NCBI GenBank assembly: GCA_031269065.1
Contig: JAIRWJ010000058.1
Location: forward strand, 1-22,079
Reading direction: 5' to 3'
DNA from: Rickettsiales bacterium
GTDB taxonomy: Bacteria > Pseudomonadota > Alphaproteobacteria > Rickettsiales > UBA1997
DNA: 22,079 bases
In this document: one piece after another, positions 15,391-21,424 of the stretch
Layout: each line of letters opens with the position of its first letter
Numbering within the stretch: the first letter of the stretch is position 1
Notes under the pieces: generated by a model
What the model saw: only the letters and a program-made list of their open reading frames with translations
The model's database searches: none
Told to the model about the DNA's origin: nothing
Program-made: the position numbers and the translations under genes

Positions 15391-15529
15391 TATGAGACCC
15401 AATTTTTCTCCAGAAAATCTGGATGTTGTGAGAAGTTGCGTGATAAATTTGCATGAATATATTTTTGACAATGGAGAAAAAATAGACTATGATAATGGCA
15501 GTTTTCACCAGATCCAGGACGCAGAATAG
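15383..15529 (+). CDS. Possible 48-residue protein overlapping the lolC/E stop
   Basis: An ATG at 15383 (or 15392, third codon downstream) opens a frame of 48 (45) codons in a different frame from lolC/E, overlapping its last 8 nt, and ends at TAG 15527-15529. The product is polar and acidic (SPENLDVVRSCVINLHEYIF, then DNGEKIDYDNGS). The overlap could couple its translation to lolC/E. No family is recognised. It may be a genuine small protein, the remnant of a longer gene, or chance. Confidence 0.35.
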   Translation: MNSMRPNFSPENLDVVRSCVINLHEYIFDNGEKIDYDNGSFHQIQDAE

Positions 15530-15550
15530 CTCCAGGGTATAAACAAATTT

Positions 15551-16141
15551 ATGAGGAAAGTCAGTTTTCTGAAAATTAGGAGATTATTTTATGGAATTCT
15601 CATCATTGTAGGCTCTCTGCTGGGTTTGGGAAACACGTCATCTGCCGGTAAGTTTATCCAAAAAGATGTAGAAAATGCGGGTGATGCCCTACAGTTCATT
15701 GTTCCAACCTTTGTCTTTGGAAGAGTACTCTATGAGCCAAACGGTGGTGATTCTGTGAGCCAATTTGTCAAACATTTTCTGTTCATCCATGGGGTCACCT
15801 ATCTAGGCAAAATCCTGGTGAATGAGATGAGACCTAGTGGTAGTAACCTGGACTCCTTTCCATCCGGACACACGGCGGCAGCCTTTTCCGGAGCAACCTT
15901 TGTTCATTTCAGGTATTCCTTCGATGAAGCAAAATATCTCTATCTGCTGTCTGCATTTACTGCTTTTTCCCGTGTCTATGCGGAAAAACACCATGTGCAT
16001 GATGTGCTAGCCTCTGTAGCTCTAAGTTTTGTCTCGAGTTACATCTTTGTGACTAGAAAAAACGACCGAGTTATCTGTGCAGTGAACTTTGATCCATCCA
16101 GCAGGAGATTCTCCCTAGCTCTCAACTTTCTACTCGAATAA
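15551..16141 (+). CDS. PAP2-family membrane phosphatase
   Basis: This 196-residue protein carries the three phosphatase motifs in order: KX6RP (Lys87 to Arg94-Pro95), PSGH (104-107) and SRX5HX3D (Ser140-Arg141, His147, Asp151). An N-terminal hydrophobic segment (about 11-31) ending in SSAG may be a signal peptide. Family members dephosphorylate lipid substrates such as undecaprenyl pyrophosphate, phosphatidic acid, phosphatidylglycerophosphate or lipid A. The envelope-lipid context fits any of these. It is shorter and less hydrophobic than most inner-membrane PAP2 enzymes, so a periplasmic or outer-membrane location is possible. Confidence 0.9.
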   Translation: MRKVSFLKIRRLFYGILIIVGSLLGLGNTSSAGKFIQKDVENAGDALQFIVPTFVFGRVLYEPNGGDSVSQFVKHFLFIHGVTYLGKILVNEMRPSGSNLDSFPSGHTAAAFSGATFVHFRYSFDEAKYLYLLSAFTAFSRVYAEKHHVHDVLASVALSFVSSYIFVTRKNDRVICAVNFDPSSRRFSLALNFLLE

Positions 16142-16191
16142 TTGTTTCGCTGGCATATTGGGTCAGCAGACCAGATCGGATTTTCTTCTTA

Positions 16192-16221
16192 TTGAATATT
16201 ATCGTCAATCCTCTATATGTT
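16192..16221 (+). promoter_or_regulatory. Possible promoter of pgk
   Basis: TTGAAT (16192-16197), an 18-nt spacer and TATGTT (16216-16221) precede the pgk ATG by about 32 nt. The match is modest, and a TTGACT nearer the gene (about 16232) is too close to the start to serve as its -35 box. Confidence 0.3.
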
Positions 16222-16253
16222 AGTCATTGTTTTGACTATTTAGAAGTTTGTAT

Positions 16254-17447
16254 ATGTTTAAAAGTATAAGAGACTGTAATGTAAAAAATAGAGTAGTTTT
16301 TCTCAGGGCGGACCTGAATGTGCCTATTAAAAATGGTGAAATTCTAGATGATACTAGAATCAGGGCTACCATTCCAACCATAACCTACCTGGTTGAAAAT
16401 GGGGCGAAAGTTGTTCTAGCGAGCCACCTCGGCAAAGCCGCAGGAGGTGGTTTTGAGGAGGAATTTTCTCTGAAGGTTGTTTTGGAAAAATTGAAGCAAT
16501 TCCTTCCTAGTCTAAAATTTTACTACTCTAAAGATTGTATAGGTCCAGAGGCAAAGAAAGTTATAGAGAATGCTCCCTGGGGTACAATAGTGATGCTAGA
16601 GAATCTAAGATTCCACAGAGGAGAAGAGGAAAATGACGGGGAGTTTGCCCGAGAGCTTGCTGGTCTAGCTGACATATACGTAAATGATGCTTTCTCCACT
16701 TGCCACCGGAAGCATGCATCCATGGTTGGTATTCCGGCTATACTCGATTCCTATGGAGGTATTAATCTTATGTTTGAGCTAGACAATCTGACAAAGCTCG
16801 TTTCCACTCCAAAGAAACCTCTGGAGGTAGTTGTGGGAGGATCGAAGATCTCCACAAAATTGGAGCTACTAAGAGCATTGGTACAAAAATCAAACTATCT
16901 AGTGGTTGGCGGAGGAATAGCAAATACTTTCCTCTTTGCCCAGGGAATAGATGTTGGCAACTCTTTGAAAGAAGCTGAACTAAAAAACGAGGCGCTGGGC
17001 CTGCTAGCTGAGGCAGAAAGGGCTGGTTGTGGAATAATACTACCAGTTGACGTGGTGGTAACCAAAAAAGTTGCCGACAACCAACCTTCGGAAACGAAAA
17101 ATATTAAAAATCTCGCTGTTGACGATATAATCGCCGACTTTGGACCAAAGACTCTAAAAACTGTAGAAAATAGCCTAGACCTCTGCAAAACTGTAATATG
17201 GAATGGCCCTCTGGGAATATATGAAATTTCTCCCTTCGATGAAGGGACAAACCAATTGGCTAGATTTATAGCCGATAAAACCTCTCGGGGTAAAATCGAG
17301 TCTGTAGCCGGAGGTGGAGACATCCTCGCCGCACTGAACAGAGCTGGTGTCTACGACAAATTTACATATCTGACCACAGCCGGCGGAGCTTTCCTAAAAT
17401 GGCTAGAAAAAGGTATTCTTCCGGCTATTGAAAAATTAAAAGCCTAG
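16254..17447 (+). CDS. pgk: Phosphoglycerate kinase
   Basis: This 397-residue enzyme interconverts 1,3-bisphosphoglycerate plus ADP and 3-phosphoglycerate plus ATP in the cytosol. Motifs: FLRADLNVPI (residues about 16-25), DDTRIRATIPTI (32-43), ASHLGK (56-61), ENLRFHRGEEEND, the HRKHAS substrate loop, VVVGGSKISTK, WNGPLGIYE and the nucleotide-binding GGGDILAAL. The final TTAGGAFLKWLEKGILPAIE matches the C-terminal lobe, with AGGAFL instead of the usual GGGASL. The frame extends two codons upstream to a TTG; the ATG at 16254 gives the family-typical N-terminus. It is monocistronic with a strong terminator. Confidence 0.97.
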   Translation: MFKSIRDCNVKNRVVFLRADLNVPIKNGEILDDTRIRATIPTITYLVENGAKVVLASHLGKAAGGGFEEEFSLKVVLEKLKQFLPSLKFYYSKDCIGPEAKKVIENAPWGTIVMLENLRFHRGEEENDGEFARELAGLADIYVNDAFSTCHRKHASMVGIPAILDSYGGINLMFELDNLTKLVSTPKKPLEVVVGGSKISTKLELLRALVQKSNYLVVGGGIANTFLFAQGIDVGNSLKEAELKNEALGLLAEAERAGCGIILPVDVVVTKKVADNQPSETKNIKNLAVDDIIADFGPKTLKTVENSLDLCKTVIWNGPLGIYEISPFDEGTNQLARFIADKTSRGKIESVAGGGDILAALNRAGVYDKFTYLTTAGGAFLKWLEKGILPAIEKLKA

Positions 17448-17488
17448 AGATAATCCAGGGGTGGTCTGGGGTTTTTCACAGACCAGAA

Positions 17489-17524
17489 AAAACCACCGGA
17501 CCCAACCCGAGGACCGGTGGTTTT
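17489..17524 (+). terminator. Bidirectional intrinsic terminator after pgk
   Basis: AAAACCACCGG (17489-17499) pairs perfectly with CCGGTGGTTTT (17514-17524) around a 14-nt loop. U-rich tails result on both strands. A preceding smaller stem GGTCTG/CAGACC (17463-17468 with 17479-17484) may add stability. It ends pgk on the plus strand and backs up the terminator of the minus-strand peptide gene. Confidence 0.85.
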
Positions 17525-17540
17525 GCTGTTTTCCAGCATA

Positions 17541-17568
17541 TAAAAAAGTCAGCCCATTAGGGACTGAC
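17541..17568 (-). terminator. Intrinsic terminator of the minus-strand peptide gene
   Basis: Read on the minus strand, GTCAG-T-CCC, loop TAAT, GGG-CTGAC (17568 to 17548) is followed directly by a run of six T (17547-17542). It starts 13 nt after the stop codon of the 38-residue peptide gene, which supports that gene being real. Confidence 0.85.
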
Positions 17569-17580
17569 TACGTTTCCCGA

Positions 17581-17697
17581 CTATTTTGGACAGGAACATT
17601 TGCATGACGATGCCTTAGGACTGCTCGACGATGAAGCAGCTGCACTTTTTTTAGGCGTACTACTACTTTTAGCCTTAACTTCTTTTTTAGGTGCCAT
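17581..17697 (-). CDS. 38-residue Lys/Ser/Ala-rich peptide with C-terminal Cys cluster
   Basis: ATG at 17697 opens a 38-codon frame ending at TAG 17583-17581. The product begins MAPKKEVKAKSSSTPKK, continues through a Ser/Ala-rich stretch and ends ASSCKCSCPK. A strong Shine-Dalgarno site (AGGAG, about 4 nt before the ATG) and an intrinsic terminator 13 nt after the stop make it a compact single gene. The Lys/Ser/Pro/Ala composition resembles histone-H1-like tails of bacterial nucleoid proteins (Hc2, AlgP type). The three Cys in CKCSC suggest metal binding or disulfide bonding. No signal peptide is present. No known family is recognised; function is open. Confidence 0.7.
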   Translation of the reverse strand: MAPKKEVKAKSSSTPKKSAAASSSSSPKASSCKCSCPK

Positions 17698-17905
17698 ACT
17701 CTCTCCTAATTTTTTTAACTCTGTCCTTAGGCTAGAATGTTATATAATAAAAATCAACAATAAATTTGGGAACCAGCTGGAGGTGTTCCATAGCCTCTCC
17801 ATTCGAACCAAAAGGTTTCGGGGGAGAGGGTTTAACTAGGCTGGAGGTTTGCAGCTGAAAGTTCCCTCCCGCACTGAGTGATAGTCACCTGAAAATGTGA
17901 ATTAC
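17698..17905 (-). other. Structured spacer between rlmE and the Cys-cluster peptide gene
   Basis: Two hairpins lie here. CCTCTCC-att-CGAACC (17794-17809) pairs with GGTTtCG-gg-GGAGAGG (17814-17829) around an AAAA loop (plus-strand view). A weaker one pairs CTGAGT with ACTCAG next to the rlmE stop codon (about 17874 to 17908). The second may terminate the rlmE operon, though it lacks a U-run. The first would lie in the leader of the peptide gene if transcription starts upstream of it. A TATAAC box (minus strand, about 17740) could be a -10 for that gene, but no -35 is convincing. Confidence 0.4.
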
Positions 17906-18583
17906 TCAGAGCCTAAACCTCTGGGCAATCACATATATCTCCGATGAGTCCTTTCTCGAAGATTCTGGTTTGAAATAGTCAACCTTTTCAAAGTGCTTCT
18001 TGATTTCCGAGACTAGCCTCTGTTCTTCTCTACCGTGTAATAGCTTGCCTATGAATGTTCCGCCAACCATCAAGATCTCTTGGGCGAAATCTAGAGCCTG
18101 TTCCAGGAGTTCGATGACCCTAGAGTGGTCGGTTTTTTGGTCTCCACTCAAATTTGGAGCCATATCATTCATGACCACATTGAATTTAGCCTTTCCCATT
18201 CTAGCCTCCAAATTGGCTCGGATTCTTTGGTCTAGAAAATCACCCCGAACAAACTCTACACCCTCTATTGGAGCCATTTCCACCAGGTCTAGCGCGAAGA
18301 CGTTACCATGACCTACAGCGCTGGCTGCCAACTGACTCCAGCCGCCAGGAGCCGACCCAAGGTCCATAACTCTCTGGCCTTTTTTGAAAATTCTGTATTT
18401 TTGGTCAATCTGCATTATTTTGAATACCGCTCTAGATCTGTACCCCAGAGCTCTGGCCTCCTTCACAAAGGGGTCATTCAACTGTCTCTGGAGCCATCTC
18501 GTAGAGGAAATTTTTCTGCCCCTGGCGCTCCTCAGAGATTCAGCCCTGTACCTTCGGCCGTTCAGATGATAACCGCCAGGCAT
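17906..18583 (-). CDS. rlmE: 23S rRNA 2'-O-methyltransferase RlmE (FtsJ/RrmJ)
   Basis: This 225-residue protein has the SAM-binding motif DLGSAPGGWSQ (about 74-84) and the catalytic K-D-K-E tetrad: Lys55 (SRAVFK), Asp140 (MNDMAPN), Lys180 (GTFIGK) and Glu215 (SSEIYV). It methylates the ribose of a uridine in helix 92 of 23S rRNA on the 50S subunit. Its start lies 2 nt after the stop of the SurA-like gene and has no ribosome-binding site of its own, so translation is probably coupled. It is the last gene of the minus-strand operon. An N-terminal basic extension (about 30 residues) matches alphaproteobacterial homologues. Confidence 0.95.
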   Translation of the reverse strand: MPGGYHLNGRRYRAESLRSARGRKISSTRWLQRQLNDPFVKEARALGYRSRAVFKIMQIDQKYRIFKKGQRVMDLGSAPGGWSQLAASAVGHGNVFALDLVEMAPIEGVEFVRGDFLDQRIRANLEARMGKAKFNVVMNDMAPNLSGDQKTDHSRVIELLEQALDFAQEILMVGGTFIGKLLHGREEQRLVSEIKKHFEKVDYFKPESSRKDSSEIYVIAQRFRL

Positions 18584-18585
18584 TA

Positions 18586-19611
18586 CTAATATCTGTGCAC
18601 AACCATAGCTACACCTGAGTAATCCCGAAGCATTCCCTCTACTCTGTTTTTCAGCAGCTCATCAAAGACTGCATTGGCAATCCCTGGTTTTCTCTGTTCA
18701 TCCACACTCATAATAGATTCCTTTATGTTCATTCTAAAAATAAAGCAGGATCCTTTGTAGTCGCCACTGCAGAATGGTTTGCTGACTCCACTGACCTCAA
18801 GACTTTTTATATGCCCCGCTACAGCCTTGCTCAGGTCATCATCGAAAATTGAACCGAGTTCTGTCATTTTGGCAGGACCCAGCTCAGCCGAATTAAATTC
18901 AGTCTGGCCTAGAGCCAATTTTTCGCGCAGCTCGTCCAGCTTTTTCAAAATTTCTTTTTTTTCTCTATCATTGTTGTAATTGGCGGACATTTCGCTGAGA
19001 TCATATTTTTTTCTCATAGCACTAGCTCTTTTGTATTCCATGTGGTCCGAAATAACATTTTCACTTAGTCCCAGAAAGACCATTCTTCTCAGTCTTTCGC
19101 TAAGATATTTCTGCCACAGAGACCAGTCTTCCATAAAATTTAGCAGGAATTTATTATCAACTCTATTTTCTCTGCAAAAATTATCCATTTTTTCTGGAAT
19201 ATTAAACGACGCAGAGAACTGTCGCCATAGATCTGCTTTTTCAACGGATGACAAACTAACCTCGTTTCTCCTGGCAATATTAGCTTTCTTTAAAAGATCT
19301 TCATAGGCACTGCGATCGCTGTTGGTCTTGCTAGTTTTGTCTATAGCCCCCGTCCTGGCAAAAATCCTACTTGCCTCATTTGCATCGTATTCTGTGACCA
19401 CAACAGCATTAAACTGCTCTTTTTTCTTTTTTCTGGCTTGGGGTTTGAGTTTCCTCTGATTTTCCAGATTCCCTATTTTTGCAAACCTTTCCATGACTCT
19501 ACCCCCATCGAAAGCTATGCCTGCCACTTTAACCGAACTTCCTAGGGCTCCGTCATTTCCCGTGATTCTGGATAACAGTAGTAGAATGAGAAAAATTTTA
19601 CTTCTTATCAT
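18586..19611 (-). CDS. Divergent SurA-like periplasmic chaperone
   Basis: This 341-residue protein has a cleavable signal (IFLILLLLSRITGNDGA) and a basic patch QARKKKKEQ at about 57-65. The middle (about 125-215) resembles the SurA N-terminal chaperone domain: a helical W..YL.ERLRRMVFLGLSENVISDHM stretch followed by KYDLSEM. The C-terminal third (ELGSIFDDDLSKAVAGHIKS, VSGVSKPF) has the shape of a parvulin-like domain, but core residues are poorly conserved, so isomerase activity is doubtful. SurA escorts outer-membrane proteins to the Bam machine. It overlaps ctpA by 14 nt and is followed by rlmE after 2 nt, a tight operon. Family assignment rests on pattern only. Confidence 0.6.
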   Translation of the reverse strand: MIRSKIFLILLLLSRITGNDGALGSSVKVAGIAFDGGRVMERFAKIGNLENQRKLKPQARKKKKEQFNAVVVTEYDANEASRIFARTGAIDKTSKTNSDRSAYEDLLKKANIARRNEVSLSSVEKADLWRQFSASFNIPEKMDNFCRENRVDNKFLLNFMEDWSLWQKYLSERLRRMVFLGLSENVISDHMEYKRASAMRKKYDLSEMSANYNNDREKKEILKKLDELREKLALGQTEFNSAELGPAKMTELGSIFDDDLSKAVAGHIKSLEVSGVSKPFCSGDYKGSCFIFRMNIKESIMSVDEQRKPGIANAVFDELLKNRVEGMLRDYSGVAMVVHRY

Positions 19612-21022
19612 AGAAATCTATCCCGACGATCAGATCAATAGCCTTAGAAAGCTGGTAGTCTTTAATATTACCCTTTTGCCTATCCTTGTCCATTAGTCCA
19701 TTTTCCCTAATTGACTTGCTCACAATATCCTCTCGAACATTTTCATTCTTACCGCCACTTTCGTTCTTCAAATGGCCCGAAAGGTCTTTTTCTCGAATTC
19801 TTTCACCATCAGAGGTAAAGTTCACCATAGCTTCCTCAACCCACAGATCAGGCTCTATACCATCAACCTGAAGAGAGCGCTCATTGGGTGTGTAGTACTT
19901 GGCTATGGTCATTTTCATAGCTCCACCATTTCCCAGAGGAAAAACAGCCTGCACAGATGCCTTGCCGAAGGTCTTAGTGCCCATAACTACGGCCTTTTTA
20001 TGATCCTGCAGAGCTCCGGCAACAATTTCTGAAGCCGAGGCAGATCCCTCATTGACTAGCACCACAATCGGAGAAATATCTATCAGAACCTTTTCAGCAT
20101 TGGACCTATATACCTCAAGGGATTGATTATTTCTGCCTTTAGTGGACACTATGACCATATCTTTCCCCAGAAATAGTTCACAAACCTTGATCGCCTGGTC
20201 TAGCAGACCTCCTGGGTTATTTCTGAGATCCAGAATAACACCCCGAGGAGTTTTTCCCTCTATAGAGTTTTTTAGTCTATTGTAAGCATCGACCATGTCT
20301 TTGTAAGTATTCTTGGTGAAATTCGTTATCCTCAGATAGATAATATTCTTGTTCTCCACTCTGCCCTTTACTGAGTCAGTTTTTATCAGTTCTCGCTTCA
20401 GATCGAAGGTTAACGGTTTGGTTTCCCCAATGCGCAATACGGTCAACTTTACCTTTGTGCCAGGTTTCCCCCTCATAATATCAACGGCCTCGTTTAGGTT
20501 CATACTATACGTCAGCTTATCATCTATTTCGCTTATAAAATCTCCGGACTTTATGCCGGCCCTATCCGCAGGAGTATCGTAGATAGGTGAAATGACCTTC
20601 ACAAACCCAGAGTCCTTAGTCACCACAATGCCTAGTCCTCCAAACTCTCCGTTGGTGTGCAGACTCATATCCCCAAATTCCTTCTCTGTCATGTAGCCCG
20701 AGTGGGGATCGAGAGAGGACAGAATCCCGCCAAAAGCGTTCTCATAGAGTTTTTTCCTATCAACCTCCTCTACGTAGTTATTCATTACCATGCCCATTAT
20801 ATAATCTAACAACTCCTTCTCGTCTTTAGGCTGTACTCTTATTGCCGAATCTCTACCTCCTGCGGTCTCCAAAGCCGCACTCCGGACAGTGTCTGTCTTT
20901 TCAGAACTCCTAACTACCTCTGGCCGCTTTTCTTCAACGACTACCCTGTAGCTTGTGAGTGCACTTCCAAGACAGAGTGCAACTCCCGCCAACAGACTAT
21001 TTCTAAAACCACTTTTCCTCAT
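19598..21022 (-). CDS. ctpA: Carboxy-terminal processing protease (S41 family)
   Basis: This 474-residue serine protease has an N-terminal signal or anchor (about 7-25), a PDZ domain (about 125-205, GGLGIVV and SPADRAGI-like IYDTPADRAGIKSGD) and the S41 catalytic core. In NEGSASASEIVAGAL the nucleophile is probably Ser329. Lys354 in GTKTFGKASVQ lies 25 residues later, the same spacing as Ser430/Lys455 of E. coli Prc. The family trims C-termini of periplasmic and envelope proteins. The tail (about 410-474) is charged and divergent. AGGAAAAG lies about 6 nt before the ATG. It is preceded by a small lipoprotein gene (55-nt gap) and overlaps the SurA-like gene. Confidence 0.95.
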   Translation of the reverse strand: MRKSGFRNSLLAGVALCLGSALTSYRVVVEEKRPEVVRSSEKTDTVRSAALETAGGRDSAIRVQPKDEKELLDYIMGMVMNNYVEEVDRKKLYENAFGGILSSLDPHSGYMTEKEFGDMSLHTNGEFGGLGIVVTKDSGFVKVISPIYDTPADRAGIKSGDFISEIDDKLTYSMNLNEAVDIMRGKPGTKVKLTVLRIGETKPLTFDLKRELIKTDSVKGRVENKNIIYLRITNFTKNTYKDMVDAYNRLKNSIEGKTPRGVILDLRNNPGGLLDQAIKVCELFLGKDMVIVSTKGRNNQSLEVYRSNAEKVLIDISPIVVLVNEGSASASEIVAGALQDHKKAVVMGTKTFGKASVQAVFPLGNGGAMKMTIAKYYTPNERSLQVDGIEPDLWVEEAMVNFTSDGERIREKDLSGHLKNESGGKNENVREDIVSKSIRENGLMDKDRQKGNIKDYQLSKAIDLIVGIDFYDKK

Positions 21023-21076
21023 ATTTTCTTTTCCTACACCTTTGTTATATTTCCACCGTGAATAAACATATAGAGA

Positions 21077-21259
21077 CTAGCCTAGATCCTTAGATTCCAG
21101 CTTTAAGCCATTCAACCACCAGTCATTTATGGGTCTTTTCGGACCACATGGACCGTTTTTTCCAGAAACACAAGGACTCTTGACATCAACAACCTTTGCC
21201 GCAGTACAGGACTGAATCAAAAACACCACCACAGCGATACCTAAATATTTTACTTTCAT
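21077..21259 (-). CDS. Small lipoprotein with CGPKRPINDWW motif
   Basis: This 60-residue protein has a lipoprotein signal (MKVKYLGIAVVVFLIQSC) with lipidated Cys18. The mature part has two further Cys (SPCVSG, GPCGP) and a conserved-looking GPKRPINDWWLNG segment. GGGA about 6 nt upstream supports the ATG at 21259. It is the first gene of the operon with ctpA. Size, Cys pair and a Pro-hydrophobic-Asn-Trp element recall VirB7-type lipoproteins of type IV secretion systems, but no other vir gene is in view, so this is only a suggestion. A stand-alone envelope lipoprotein is equally likely. Confidence 0.75.
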   Translation of the reverse strand: MKVKYLGIAVVVFLIQSCTAAKVVDVKSPCVSGKNGPCGPKRPINDWWLNGLKLESKDLG

Positions 21260-21285
21260 AGGATTCCCAAAAATTTATAGTTAAA

Positions 21286-21329
21286 CCCAATCTCCCTTGG
21301 GGGAAACTGTAAATTACATGTGGTAATTT
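21286..21329. promoter_or_regulatory. Inverted repeats between divergent transcripts
   Basis: AAATTAC (21311-21317) and GTAATTT (21323-21329) form a perfect 7-bp inverted repeat with a 5-nt centre. CCCAA (21286-21290) and TTGGG (21297-21301) form a second. They lie between the lipoprotein-ctpA operon and the right-hand MORN gene, where an operator controlling one or both could sit. No clear promoter boxes for the minus operon were found. Confidence 0.35.
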
Positions 21330-21366
21330 TCAAGTCTTGGATCATAAAAGGCACCAAAAATATGTG

Positions 21367-21395
21367 TTGACAAAACCTCTAAAAAAGTGTAATAT
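21367..21395 (+). promoter_or_regulatory. Promoter of the right-hand MORN gene
   Basis: A perfect -35 box TTGACA (21367-21372), a 17-nt spacer and a -10 box TAATAT (21390-21395) lie about 30 nt upstream of the ATG at 21425. Confidence 0.65.
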
Positions 21396-21424
21396 AGCAC
21401 TGTTATTCATATTATGGTTAAAAA

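Noticed and set aside
15383..16141. Undecaprenyl-pyrophosphatase UppP (BacA) for the membrane phosphatase
   Set aside because: The motifs are those of the PAP2 superfamily, not BacA; a shared substrate is possible but the name would mislead.
17600..17839. A plus-strand 79-codon frame beginning MHDDALGLLDDEAAALF
   Set aside because: It is the antisense of the 38-residue peptide gene and of its leader; the minus-strand gene has the ribosome-binding site and terminator.
17760..17905. A tRNA-like stretch with TTCGAA near 17803
   Set aside because: No acceptor stem, anticodon arm or proper spacing; the TTCGAA belongs to a simple hairpin.
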